Both the position numbers and the translations under genes were made by a program. DNA of 64,000 nucleotides from Lachnospiraceae bacterium (GTDB lineage Bacteria > Bacillota > Clostridia > Lachnospirales > Lachnospiraceae): the NCBI GenBank assembly GCA_021202075.1, contig JAJQDT010000060.1, positions 115,360 to 179,359 of the forward strand, given 5' to 3'. Below are positions 1 to 8,342 of the stretch, piece by piece. The number at the start of each line of letters is the position of its first letter. Within the stretch, counting starts at the first letter, position 1. Below the pieces are notes generated by a model. It was not told the origin of the DNA and made no database searches. It worked only from the letters and a program-made list of their open reading frames with translations.

Positions 1-507
1 ATCAAAGGGCAAAATTTCCATTGAGGCCGTTGTTCTTCCGTAGAGGGGACTTTCATATCCCATGATTTCATTCACCATAAAGCTTACGCTGGATCCACAT
101 AAAATAAGAAAAAGATTCAAATCCTTCCAATGATGATCAATCTCATGCTGAAGCATACTTTTAATAGAAGGATTCGGACCGGCCATAAATGGGAATTCAT
201 CAATCACCAGAATTGTTTTTCTTTCGGCTGCCCTTCTGGAAATATAGGAAAAAGCATCCTCCCATGACCGAAAGGGAGCAAGATTTTGCCCATCAAAATA
301 TCTCTGTACAGCTCCTGAAAAATCCTGTAAGTTTAGGCTGTCATTTTTTTCCTGCGCAGAATAAAAAAGGACCTCGTGCCTTGCAGCGAATTCCTGAAGG
401 ATTGTCGTCTTTCCTACCCGACGTCTCCCATACATCACCAAAAATTCAAAATGGCCGCTCTCATAGAGCTGCTTCAGCTGCTGCAGTTCGTTTTTTCTTC
501 CAATCAT
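1..507 (-). CDS. AAA-family ATPase, archaeal ATPase-2 type (partial, runs off left edge)
   Basis: Only the first 169 codons are in the window. The N-terminus reads MIGRKNELQQLKQLY, then a Walker A motif GRRRVGKTT at about residues 29-37 and a Walker B-like LVIDEFPFM near residue 96, followed by LFLILCGSSVSFM. This combination of an N-terminal 'R..EL..L' segment, GRRRVGKT and CGSS is typical of the ATPase_2/DUF234 family, whose cellular role is mostly unknown. The start is fixed by GGAGGG eight bases upstream of the ATG at 507. The C-terminal part, which in this family often carries a nuclease-like domain, lies outside the window. Confidence 0.8.
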   Translation of the reverse strand, partial: MIGRKNELQQLKQLYESGHFEFLVMYGRRRVGKTTILQEFAARHEVLFYSAQEKNDSLNLQDFSGAVQRYFDGQNLAPFRSWEDAFSYISRRAAERKTILVIDEFPFMAGPNPSIKSMLQHEIDHHWKDLNLFLILCGSSVSFMVNEIMGYESPLYGRTTASMEILPFD

Positions 508-694
508 ATCTGCATCCCTCCGCAAAGGTAAAAGCTCACGCCGCTTTTTTGTGGTACTTGCTGCAAATTTGTATACTTACGAGTAATATACTCCAGATTC
601 ATCAAAATTGCAACCATCATTTTTCTTTCCGTCGTTCCCTGCGTTCCGACTTTTCTGGCTGCGTCGAAGGCTTTTATGATCCGCGATTCGCGCA

Positions 695-1561
695 TCAGGC
701 GATATTTGTATCCCCCGGCAGGCGGAACCCTTCCCCGATGACTTCATTGGATTCCACGATGATTACGAACGCCTTCTCGTCCACCTCATGTGCCCGCTTC
801 CGGATGTTATACATCTCTTTTTTGCTGCTCGCGCACAGGACGACATCCTTCTCCTCGCCGCTGTAGCCGCCCTCTCCTTTTAGGATAGTCGCGCCGCGTC
901 CCGCAGTCTCATCGATCGCCTGCACCATCTCCACGGGACGGTCGGTGATGATCATCGTCAGCTTTCCGGCATTTGTGCCATAGAGCACATGATCCAGAAC
1001 CGTCGTGTACAGATAGTTCAGGATAATTCCGTAAATCACAGCATCTACGTTTCCAATCAGCAGACCGCCGAACACAATCACGGCCACGTCCATCGTAAAC
1101 GCGATTCTCCCCAGCGAAAGATGCGGGCGGTAATAGCGAACCGTCATCATGATAAAGTCAAATCCGCCTGTGGACGAGTTCCGCATAAATACGATCGCAA
1201 ATCCGATCCCGCAGAGAACGCCCGCGCAGATGGCAGCCAGAATCAGCTCCCCATGATAGGCCGGAAGCCTGGGGCCGAGCAGATCCATAATCAGAGAGGT
1301 AATCACCATACTTTTGAGCGAATTCAGATAAAATCGTTTTCCCAGCGTCCGATAACAGCAAAGCGCGATTGGGATGTTCAGCACAATGGTCATCGTTCCG
1401 ACCGGTATCCCTGCCAGATAATACAGAATCAGCGCCAGGCCGGAGACTCCGGTCATCGGAAAATCCGCCGGTATCGCAAAGCTGTAAAACGCAGCCGCAA
1501 GCAGGACGCCGCTCGCTATATCAAATAATACATCCATCAACAACCTTTGAAATTTCTTCAT
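695..1561 (-). CDS. YitT family membrane protein (DUF161/DUF2179)
   Basis: A 288-residue protein with about five hydrophobic segments in residues 10-190, then a soluble C-terminal DUF2179 domain starting near TMIITDRPVEMVQAI. This is the usual two-domain layout of the YitT family; transport function is suspected but no substrate is established. I start it at MKKFQRLLMD because AAGGAGGAG lies just upstream; the reading frame stays open for 39 more codons, but those codons translate a structured intergenic repeat (1579-1691). The stop codon TGA lies inside a second repeat type, so the last residues may come from a repeat insertion. It follows nth in the same direction. Confidence 0.85.
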   Translation of the reverse strand: MKKFQRLLMDVLFDIASGVLLAAAFYSFAIPADFPMTGVSGLALILYYLAGIPVGTMTIVLNIPIALCCYRTLGKRFYLNSLKSMVITSLIMDLLGPRLPAYHGELILAAICAGVLCGIGFAIVFMRNSSTGGFDFIMMTVRYYRPHLSLGRIAFTMDVAVIVFGGLLIGNVDAVIYGIILNYLYTTVLDHVLYGTNAGKLTMIITDRPVEMVQAIDETAGRGATILKGEGGYSGEEKDVVLCASSKKEMYNIRKRAHEVDEKAFVIIVESNEVIGEGFRLPGDTNIA

Positions 1562-1578
1562 AAGCTCCTCCTTATATT

Positions 1579-1691
1579 GTCCATCATCTGCAACAGATGA
1601 TGGACGCAGGCCGCGCCCCTCGCCGGGGTGGCATCCCGCACTTCGTACGGGATAAACAATCGCGAAGCGATTTTCCATTGCGCGGCTCTCC
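1579..1691 (-). repeat. Structured intergenic repeat, family 1, copy A (upstream of yitT-like gene)
   Basis: Read on the minus strand it begins GGAGAGCCGCGC, has the hairpins AATCGCTTCGCGATT and ATCCCGTACGAAGTGCGGGAT, the box TGCCACCCCGGCGAGGG, the core GCGCGGCCTGCGTCC closing the outer stem, then a terminal hairpin ATCATCTGTTGCAGATGAT. It ends nine bases before the ribosome binding site of the yitT-like gene. The same architecture recurs before at least six other genes. Confidence 0.85.
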
Positions 1692-1695
1692 TTGT

Positions 1696-1734
1696 AGAAA
1701 AAAAGACAGCGGACACCTCCGTGCCTACTGTCTT
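1696..1734 (-). terminator. Intrinsic terminator-like hairpin downstream of nth
   Basis: On the minus strand AAGACAG...CTGTCTT forms a stem with a partly paired interior and is followed directly by TTTTTTT (1698-1704). It lies about 175 bases after the nth stop and before repeat copy A, so it can end nth transcripts or act as a leader attenuator for the yitT-like gene. Confidence 0.65.
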
Positions 1735-1909
1735 ATTATCAACCATCTGTTCAAATTCATTCGTATGCACGATCAGCAAAGTTTTACATTCCCGTTATGG
1801 CCAAATGCCAGGCTCATTGCCAACCGTAAATTCAGATAAGTATCTTTTCTTTAATGCCTTTTCTTTATACCTTTCAACCGGCTGTCTGGTCATTATCTCT
1901 CTGCATAAA

Positions 1910-2602
1910 TCAGACCCCGCATTTTCCGCAGATATCCGCCAGGCAGCACCGGTCGCAATACGGCTTTGTCCGCGCGGTGCAGACGGCGCGTCCGTGATAG
2001 ACCAGCCGATGGCAGAATCCGTTGCCTTCCTCCGGCGGAATAATCTTCCAGAGCGCCATCTCAACCTTCTTCGGCTCTTTGATGCCGTCGACCAGTCCCA
2101 TCCGGTTCGTCAGGCGGATGCAGTGGGTATCCGTGACAATCGCCGGTTTTCCGAAGACGTCGCCCATGATCAGGTTTGCGCTCTTGCGCCCGACACCCGG
2201 AAGCTTCAGAAGCTCGTCAAAATCATCTGGCACCCTTCCGCCATAGGTTTCTTTCAGGATACGCATACAGGCGCTGATGTCCCGCGCCTTGCTTTTTCCC
2301 AGGCCGCAGGGCCGGACGATCTCTTCGATCTCCTCCGGGCTCGCAGCCGCGAGCGCATCCACGTCCGGGAATTTTTCGTAGAGCTTTTCCACCACGATGT
2401 TCACCCGGGCGTCGGTACACTGCGCCGCCAGGCGGACGCTCACAAGGAGCTTCCACGCCTGATCGTAATCCAGGGTGCAGTCCGCATCCGGATATTCCGT
2501 TTTCAGCCGCTCAATAATTTCCAGGGCAAGTGTTTTCTTTTGTTCTTCTGTTTTAGACATCATTGGCTTTCGTTTTACACCTTTCAATGAAAATACTTTC
2601 AT
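1910..2602 (-). CDS. nth: Endonuclease III (DNA glycosylase/AP lyase)
   Basis: Base-excision repair enzyme that removes oxidised pyrimidines and cleaves the abasic site. The helix-hairpin-helix LPGVGRKSANLIMGD holds the catalytic Lys and VTDTHCIR holds the catalytic Asp. Four C-terminal cysteines that ligate the 4Fe-4S cluster read C-TARTKPY-C-DR-C-CLADI-C, so the first spacing is seven residues rather than the six of the E. coli enzyme. Length (about 215-230 aa) fits the family. The start is ambiguous: ATG at 2602 or the ATG pair at 2563/2560; none has a strong ribosome binding site and the first 13 residues are not typical of the family. Confidence 0.93.
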   Translation of the reverse strand: MKVFSLKGVKRKPMMSKTEEQKKTLALEIIERLKTEYPDADCTLDYDQAWKLLVSVRLAAQCTDARVNIVVEKLYEKFPDVDALAAASPEEIEEIVRPCGLGKSKARDISACMRILKETYGGRVPDDFDELLKLPGVGRKSANLIMGDVFGKPAIVTDTHCIRLTNRMGLVDGIKEPKKVEMALWKIIPPEEGNGFCHRLVYHGRAVCTARTKPYCDRCCLADICGKCGV

Positions 2603-2641
2603 CGCAGCCTTATTCTATACCACAATAAAATAAGAATTTCT

Positions 2642-3169
2642 TCATTGAACATCTGTACCGTTTATTCTCAATAAATTAGCAATAACAGAGCTCACCCTTT
2701 TGCTGTTTAAAATTTTAGAAAGGATCTCAATAAATAGCTCCTGATTGTCAATGTTAATTTCGGCATCAATGCCGATTTCTTTCGCCAGGGATAATTCCAA
2801 AACAAGATGTGCAGGATAAAGCAACACACTGTAATCTATGATCCCTATCCTGTATTTGTATTTCGGCGTCTCAACAGATGTTAGATAAAACTCATAAACA
2901 AATTCAGACTGTTCACCTAAAACGGACTGAACATCGAATGCTTTTCTGGCTTTCAACGGATCAGTTACCCCGTATACCGGGGAAGTAAGATCAAATAACG
3001 AACGATCCGTCTCATACTTACTCTGATATTCTCCCTCATATTCTTTTACTCTTCCTATCACTTTTCCGTCCGTGCGATCGTTAAGGAATCTGAATTGTTC
3101 CTCAATTATATCTTTTGGCGGCATACATCCATCGGTTTCATACTTATCCGTTTTCCACAAGCTGTTCAT
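2642..3169 (-). CDS. Unknown protein, partner of EEP-family nuclease
   Basis: 175 residues, soluble, acidic and charged, no signal peptide or membrane segment. I do not recognise the family. A region around residues 90-130 (EFVYEFYLTSVETPKYKYR, then IIDYSVLLYPAHLVLELSL) looks like alternating strands and helices. Its start lies 26 bases inside the end of the upstream nuclease gene, so the two are probably translationally coupled and work together. Both genes are visibly more AT-rich than the neighbouring nth and transporter genes, which suggests acquisition by transfer. Confidence 0.6.
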   Translation of the reverse strand: MNSLWKTDKYETDGCMPPKDIIEEQFRFLNDRTDGKVIGRVKEYEGEYQSKYETDRSLFDLTSPVYGVTDPLKARKAFDVQSVLGEQSEFVYEFYLTSVETPKYKYRIGIIDYSVLLYPAHLVLELSLAKEIGIDAEINIDNQELFIEILSKILNSKRVSSVIANLLRINGTDVQ

Positions 3170-4034
3170 CGTAATCCTCCCTCATTGAAAACATAATTGG
3201 TAAATGATCGCTATATTTCTGCTTATCCGGAATGTTCCCATTTTTTATCAACGTTTTTCCATTAATCTCTGAAATCACTTTTACGGAAGAAGGAACAAAC
3301 AAGTCAAGCATAGGAGCGCTTATCAGTATCTGGTCAAATACATATCTGTATAGATTCGAAGGTTCCGATGAATCATAAAAATAAGTCTGCTGCTTTCCTT
3401 CATAATCGCCAAGGAAATTCCACATAGGATTATAAAACATTTGATAATCTTTTCCGTAAAATCTTCGTTTTTCTTTTCTGAGAACGATATCAGCATAGGG
3501 CAGCGCGTTGAATGAATCACAATTCGTCAAAGCATTATCAAAAGGGCTGAGATTAAAATCCCCAATAATCATGCATCTATCTGTATTGCCTCGTCTTTCC
3601 GCTTCTCTGATATCAAACATCACCTGCCTTGCTTCCGTCTCAATCCCTGTTTTTGATACATGCAACTGGCTGGACAGGTGAACACCGGCAAGCAAAAAAT
3701 CGGAACTCATAACAGGACTGTCAATACGGGATATGAAAAAATATCGCGAATCGCCAATAAGTTCCGAAGTAAATTTTCGGTCTGTCAATAATTTCACTCT
3801 CGTATCAGCCGGAACATGAGCAGCTTTAAAGTCTTTGCCCGTTAATGATATCTTATCACAAACAGGCTCTAAATCAAGTGGATATTCCGCCAAAATCAAA
3901 ATATCAATCTTATACTGGCCAACTGCATCAACAAGAATATCATTGATCAATTGATATTTCTTCTGAAATAATTCATTATCCCTGTTTTTATTAAGATAAT
4001 TCAATCCTGTATTCCAGAAAAATATATTTATCAC
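3144..4034 (-). CDS. Endonuclease/exonuclease/phosphatase (EEP) family protein
   Basis: A 296-residue protein with the full EEP motif set: FFWNTG near the N-terminus, ILAEYP with the metal-binding Glu (about residue 50), VHLSS, IIGDFNLSP, and a C-terminal SDHLPIMF with the catalytic Asp-His. The family cleaves phosphodiesters (DNA, RNA, lipids, nucleotides); the substrate here is unknown. A perfect GGAGGTGA at 4039-4046 sits four bases before a GTG at 4034, which I take as the start; an in-frame ATG at 4055 lies upstream of that site and lacks one. It overlaps the next gene by 26 bases, and the pair is AT-rich against its surroundings. Confidence 0.85.
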   Translation of the reverse strand: MINIFFWNTGLNYLNKNRDNELFQKKYQLINDILVDAVGQYKIDILILAEYPLDLEPVCDKISLTGKDFKAAHVPADTRVKLLTDRKFTSELIGDSRYFFISRIDSPVMSSDFLLAGVHLSSQLHVSKTGIETEARQVMFDIREAERRGNTDRCMIIGDFNLSPFDNALTNCDSFNALPYADIVLRKEKRRFYGKDYQMFYNPMWNFLGDYEGKQQTYFYDSSEPSNLYRYVFDQILISAPMLDLFVPSSVKVISEINGKTLIKNGNIPDKQKYSDHLPIMFSMREDYDEQLVENG

Positions 4035-4161
4035 TCGGTCACCTCCATTGTCCATATTAAATAACAGGCATATAATTGTCTCTTTAGATTATCACACTTT
4101 CAATATTAATGCAACTATAATTTTGAATATCTATTTCTCAGCTATTCTCAGGCAAAACAAA

Positions 4162-4206
4162 GAAATCCGTCATTGCTTCCATTTAGAAAACAAAATGACG
4201 GATTTC
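4162..4206 (-). terminator. Terminator of the nucleoside ABC operon
   Basis: A perfect 13-base inverted repeat (GAAATCCGTCATT / AATGACGGATTTC) with a loop of about 19 bases lies 26 bases after the stop of the last permease gene. On the minus strand the stem is followed by a T-rich tail (TTTGTTTTG). Confidence 0.75.
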
Positions 4207-4231
4207 AGAATCCTCAAAACTTTAAAAGTTG

Positions 4232-5263
4232 TTACCGCTGTCCCTTGTCGTACGGAATACCTTCCGCCTTCGGCGCGCGAGACTTCTTTGAAGTGAATGC
4301 CAGCACGATCATCGTGATCAGGTACGGCAGCATCCGGTAGAAGTTCGAGCTCAGGCCAATCTGAGCCAGCATATAGACGCCATCGCCATTGATATCGATG
4401 CTCGCGTAGGAGGCCGCGATGCACTTGAACAATCCGAAAAGAAGCGCTGCCCCCGCAATGTTGCCAGGCTTCCAGTTACCAAAGATCATAACCGCCAGTG
4501 CCAGGAAACCAAATCCGGCTACGTCGCCGTTCGCGGAGCAGTTCGCGGTCGTCAGAGCGTATACGAAACCGCCCAGACCGGCAAGCGCACCGGAAATAAT
4601 GGTACCCGCATAACGCATCCGGTACACATTGATGCCCAGGGAATCCGCCGCCTGCGGGTTCTCACCGCAGGAACGAAGGCGCAGGCCGAAGCGCGTCTTA
4701 TACAGCAAAACAGACAGAATAATAAACAGCAGGATACAGAGATACGTAGCCAGATAAACCTTATTGATAAAAATCTCACCCAGAACTCCAATATCCGCGT
4801 TCTTATCAAACCCCAGCGTACTCTTTTTTATCATAAACCAGCTCGCCGCATCGCCCTCTGACATATAAAGGGTGCTCTGGTTTGCCAGAATCCGGATCAG
4901 GAAAAGCACAAGTGCGGGCGCCATCAGGTTCAGCGCGGTGCCGCTGATGGTCTGGTTTGCCTTCAGATTGATCGCGGCGAATGCAAGCAGCAGAGAGAAA
5001 ATCGCGCCGCACAGGGCAGCCACAAGAAGTGCCAGAATCTCAAAGCCCTGAAGCGCCACCCAGTTGCCATTGTCCTTTGCCTGGGCAAACCACCCGGCCT
5101 GCTGTACTACATTTACAAAATAAACGCCGCAGAATGCTCCGAAAATCATAATACCCTCGAGGGCCAGATTGATGATACCGCTCCGCTCGGCAAATACACC
5201 GGCCAGCGCAACAATCATCAGTGGAACCGCGTAAAGCAGTGTCTGTTGAATCAGGAATGTCAT
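4232..5263 (-). CDS. Nucleoside-type ABC transporter permease (second subunit)
   Basis: 343 residues, about eight to nine membrane helices, belonging to the BPD_transp_2 permease family (ABC-2 subunit of BMP-type importers, like NupC/YufQ). It contains the family segment AERSGIINLALEGIMIFGAF near residues 25-45 and LRLRSCGENPQAADSLGI in the coupling loop. It starts with an ATGA overlap on the upstream permease and is followed by a clear terminator, so it is the last gene of the operon. With its partner it forms the membrane channel for a nucleoside, here probably pseudouridine. Confidence 0.9.
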   Translation of the reverse strand: MTFLIQQTLLYAVPLMIVALAGVFAERSGIINLALEGIMIFGAFCGVYFVNVVQQAGWFAQAKDNGNWVALQGFEILALLVAALCGAIFSLLLAFAAINLKANQTISGTALNLMAPALVLFLIRILANQSTLYMSEGDAASWFMIKKSTLGFDKNADIGVLGEIFINKVYLATYLCILLFIILSVLLYKTRFGLRLRSCGENPQAADSLGINVYRMRYAGTIISGALAGLGGFVYALTTANCSANGDVAGFGFLALAVMIFGNWKPGNIAGAALLFGLFKCIAASYASIDINGDGVYMLAQIGLSSNFYRMLPYLITMIVLAFTSKKSRAPKAEGIPYDKGQR

Positions 5264-6591
5264 AGCGCCTCGCCTCCCTTCCCGGCCGCCGAAACGGTTT
5301 TCGCCGGATTCGTTCCTGCCATACCGGAGGACGCCCCCTGTCCGGAAGAAACGGTTTTAGCTGCATCTGTCTTGGTATCCGCATTTGCATTATCCTCATG
5401 CCCATCTTCCTTCCTGCTGCTGGTAATAAGCATACGGATCAGAAGCGAGAACGCACTCAGATAAACGATCACGGCAATGATCACGTCCGTGATGTATTCG
5501 TTATATGCGGTCAGATTGGTCAGCTGCAGACCGCAGATGTCCAGCATGGACATAAAGCAGCCGGTAAATACGCAGCCGATCGGGTTGCAGGACGCCAGCA
5601 GCGCCACGGAAATTCCGGTGAAGCCCGCATCCGGAAGCGACTGGTACGTCGACCAGAAAAATTCCGTATTGCCTGCCAGGTAGTACAGGGACGCCCCCGC
5701 ACCGGCAAGGCCGCCGGCAATTGCCATGGAAAGGACGATATTTCTCTTATCCGAGATACCGGCATAGCGCGCCGAATGGCGGTTGCTGCCGCAGGCCTTC
5801 AGCTGATAGCCCATCGTCGTCTTATCCATCAGGATGTACACAAGAATAGCAAGGACAATCGCGACCAGAATCCCGGCATTGATCTGAGAGCCGGAAAAAA
5901 TCTTATCCAGCCCGAGCTTCGCAGTCGCTACCCCGTTATAGCTGGTCTTATAAATGTAGCCGGTCTTGCCGGACTCAATGGTATTGCGCAGGCTGCTGCT
6001 CTCAAATACCCAGGTGACGAGGTTCGCGGCAATCCAGTTGCACATGATGCAGGCCAGAACCTCATTGATATTCAGGTATGCCTTTACCAGTCCGGGTATC
6101 GCTCCCCAGAGCGCGCCTGCAAGCATTCCGGCAAGGAATGCCAGCACCCACACCAGCCAGGCCGGGCATCCGCCGTTCTCATAAAGAGTCGAGGAGCCGG
6201 TCGGAATGCTGAGCGCCACAAGAAGCGTCGTCATCGTTCCCATCAGATACTGTCCGGGTGCGCCGATATTGAAAAGTCCGGTCTTATACGCAATCGCGAC
6301 GGAAAGTCCGGTCAGGATCAGCGGCGTTGCACGGAACAGCATATTGCCAAAGTTCGTCGAGTTAAAGCCGAAGGTCAGCGCGCCTGCCGCGTTGCGCCCG
6401 GTACTGAACAGGCCTCCGAACACAAGGAGAATGCCCTCTCCGACACTGCCAAGCCCCAGTGATTTGTTCGAGAGCCCGACAAGCAGAATGATGATGCTTC
6501 CGACTACCATGCCGATAATGATGGAAATCACAGAAGAAATGACTGTTTTCGTTCCTTCTTTTTCAAAGAAGCCTCCCGATTTCTCTTTCAT
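5260..6591 (-). CDS. Nucleoside-type ABC transporter permease (first subunit)
   Basis: 443 residues of the BPD_transp_2 family (NupB/YufP-like). Membrane segments fill residues 15-380, with the family features AIAYKTGLFNIGAPGQYLMG and YQLKACGSNRHSARYAGI. The last 50 residues (EDGHEDNANADTKTDAAK onward) are hydrophilic, Ala/Ser/Gly-rich and probably disordered, which is longer than usual. It overlaps both neighbours by ATGA four-base junctions, which implies coupled translation with the ATPase and the second permease. Confidence 0.9.
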   Translation of the reverse strand: MKEKSGGFFEKEGTKTVISSVISIIIGMVVGSIIILLVGLSNKSLGLGSVGEGILLVFGGLFSTGRNAAGALTFGFNSTNFGNMLFRATPLILTGLSVAIAYKTGLFNIGAPGQYLMGTMTTLLVALSIPTGSSTLYENGGCPAWLVWVLAFLAGMLAGALWGAIPGLVKAYLNINEVLACIMCNWIAANLVTWVFESSSLRNTIESGKTGYIYKTSYNGVATAKLGLDKIFSGSQINAGILVAIVLAILVYILMDKTTMGYQLKACGSNRHSARYAGISDKRNIVLSMAIAGGLAGAGASLYYLAGNTEFFWSTYQSLPDAGFTGISVALLASCNPIGCVFTGCFMSMLDICGLQLTNLTAYNEYITDVIIAVIVYLSAFSLLIRMLITSSRKEDGHEDNANADTKTDAAKTVSSGQGASSGMAGTNPAKTVSAAGKGGEAL

Positions 6592-8132
6592 ACTCCGCCC
6601 GCCCCCTTTCGATCCTGGCGTTTCGCGCCGGCCATATAAAGCCCCAGCTCCTGGGCATCCGTTTTCTTCGGATCCAGCTCGCCGACGATTTCACCCTCAT
6701 AAATCACAAGGATCCGGTCGCTCAGGCTCAAAACCTCATCCAATTCCAGAGAAACAAGGAGAATCGCATGCCCTTTGTCGCGCTCCGCGATCAGCTGGCT
6801 GTGAATGTACTCAATCGCGCCGACATCCAGTCCGCGCGTCGGCTGTACCGCCATGATCAGAGGTTTGTCCCGGTCCAGCTCACGGGCAATGATTGCCTTC
6901 TGCTGATTGCCGCCCGACATACTGCGCGCCACAGTAACCGAGCCCTGCCCGGAACGCACATCATACTGCTCGATCAGCTGGTCGGAATAGCTGCGCACTG
7001 CCGCGTTGTCAATAAATCCGCTGTGCTGGAACTTCGGCTCCTGAAAACGCTGGAGAACCATGTTCTGCTCCAGGGAAAAATCAAGAATCAGCCCATGCTT
7101 GTGGCGATCCTCCGGGATGTGGCTCATATTCCGCCCTCTCTCCCGTATGGAGGCATGTGAGATGTCCTCTCCGCAGAGAGTAACCGTGCCGCCGGAGCAT
7201 TTTTCCAGGCCGGTCAGCCCATAGACAAGCTCACTCTGCCCGTTCCCGTCGATACCGGCGATACACACGATCTCTCCCGCCCGGACATCAAAGGAGACAT
7301 CATTTACTGCGTCGCGCTTATGCGTCGCAGACGGCACGCACAAATCCCGCACCTGAAGCACCGGCTGCTGCGGTTTTGCCTCGTCCTTAACTACTTCAAG
7401 CTGTACCGGACGGCCAACCATCATATTGGAAAGGCTCTGCTTATCCGTATCCTTTGTATCTACCGTTCCCACGTACTTCCCTTTTCGAAGCACCGTGACC
7501 CGGTCCGCCACCGACATAATCTCATTCAGCTTATGTGAAATGAAAAGAATACTCTTTCCCTCCGCTGCAAATGCCCGCATCGTCTCCAGCAGATCCTCGA
7601 TTTCCTGAGGCGTCAGAACCGCCGTCGGCTCGTCAAAAATCAGGATTTCATTATCACGGTAAAGCATTTTCAGGATCTCCACACGCTGCTGCATACCGAC
7701 CGTAATATCCTCTACCTTTGCGTCGAGATCGACCTTCAGTCCGTATTTTTCAGAAAGAGCCTCTACCTTCGCGCGTGCTTCTTTTTTCTGCAGAAAACCA
7801 AGCTTCGTTGTCTCCGCGCCCAGAATGATATTATCCAGCACGGTAAAGACTTCAATCAGTTTAAAATGCTGATGCACCATCCCGATCCCAAGAGCGGTCG
7901 CGTCATTCGGATTATTAATCTTCACTTCCTGGCCGTTCTTCCGGATCGTCCCTTCCTCCGGCTGGTACAGGCCGAACAGAACACTCATGAGCGTGGATTT
8001 CCCGGCGCCGTTCTCTCCGAGCAGGGCATGTACCTCACCTCTTCGCAGCTGGAGGGTGATGTCGTCATTGGCAATGATTCCCGGAAACCGCTTCGTGATA
8101 TGGAGCATCTCAATGACATTGTCTGGCTGCAT
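6588..8132 (-). CDS. Nucleoside-type ABC transporter ATP-binding protein (two fused ABC domains)
   Basis: 514 residues with two ABC cassettes. The first has Walker A GENGAGKST, signature-like VGMQQRVEI and Walker B ILIFDEPTAVL; the second has the degenerate P-loop GIDGNGQSE, signature MSGGNQQK and VQPTRGLD. This fused layout is that of NupA/YufO, the ATPase of BMP-family nucleoside importers. Start chosen at MQPDNVIEML because AAGGGGGG lies nine bases upstream; the open frame continues 37 codons further but those cross a terminator and a repeat. Its stop overlaps the next gene by four bases. Confidence 0.92.
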   Translation of the reverse strand: MQPDNVIEMLHITKRFPGIIANDDITLQLRRGEVHALLGENGAGKSTLMSVLFGLYQPEEGTIRKNGQEVKINNPNDATALGIGMVHQHFKLIEVFTVLDNIILGAETTKLGFLQKKEARAKVEALSEKYGLKVDLDAKVEDITVGMQQRVEILKMLYRDNEILIFDEPTAVLTPQEIEDLLETMRAFAAEGKSILFISHKLNEIMSVADRVTVLRKGKYVGTVDTKDTDKQSLSNMMVGRPVQLEVVKDEAKPQQPVLQVRDLCVPSATHKRDAVNDVSFDVRAGEIVCIAGIDGNGQSELVYGLTGLEKCSGGTVTLCGEDISHASIRERGRNMSHIPEDRHKHGLILDFSLEQNMVLQRFQEPKFQHSGFIDNAAVRSYSDQLIEQYDVRSGQGSVTVARSMSGGNQQKAIIARELDRDKPLIMAVQPTRGLDVGAIEYIHSQLIAERDKGHAILLVSLELDEVLSLSDRILVIYEGEIVGELDPKKTDAQELGLYMAGAKRQDRKGAGGV

Positions 8133-8160
8133 TGCTTTCTTCCCCCCTTCGTATCTATTT

Positions 8161-8190
8161 TCGTAACAGTTCAGTACCTTCACAGTTACC
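8161..8190. repeat. Short intergenic repeat, family 3 (GTAAC...GTTAC)
   Basis: CGTAACAGTTCAGTACC followed by TTCACAGTTACC resembles a near-identical 30-base element at 60840-60870 and the inverted repeat at 48640-48730. It has imperfect dyad symmetry and lies between genes in every case. Confidence 0.5.
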
Positions 8191-8198
8191 TTTTTTTT

Positions 8199-8234
8199 AA
8201 AAAAGGGGAGGCCGCCTGATGCGCCCTCCCCTTT
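8199..8234 (-). terminator. Internal terminator between bmp gene and ABC ATPase gene
   Basis: On the minus strand AAAGGGGAGG...CCTCCCCTTTTTTT forms a strong GC-rich stem with a T tract. It lies between the binding-protein gene and the ATPase gene. Such a leaky stop would give more binding protein than membrane components from one promoter, a common arrangement in ABC operons. Confidence 0.85.
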
Positions 8235-8342
8235 CAAGAGCATTTATGCTCACAGCTTATCTGCTGTTTATCCGTTGTTTATCTGCCTGTGCAGAACCGG
8301 CCCGGCGGGCTGGGGAACCGCATTATGTAACTGCCTGATAAA

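Noticed and set aside
504..695. 63-codon minus-strand reading frame overlapping the ATPase start by ATGA
   Set aside because: It has no ribosome binding site of note and much of it translates a family 2 repeat fragment; the ATGA overlap is likely chance.
189..866. 225-codon plus-strand frame over the partial ATPase and the yitT-like gene
   Set aside because: Antisense to two recognisable genes, no family features and no ribosome site.
5398..6462. 354-codon plus-strand frame antisense to the nucleoside permease gene
   Set aside because: Low-complexity basic translation opposite a well-defined membrane protein gene.
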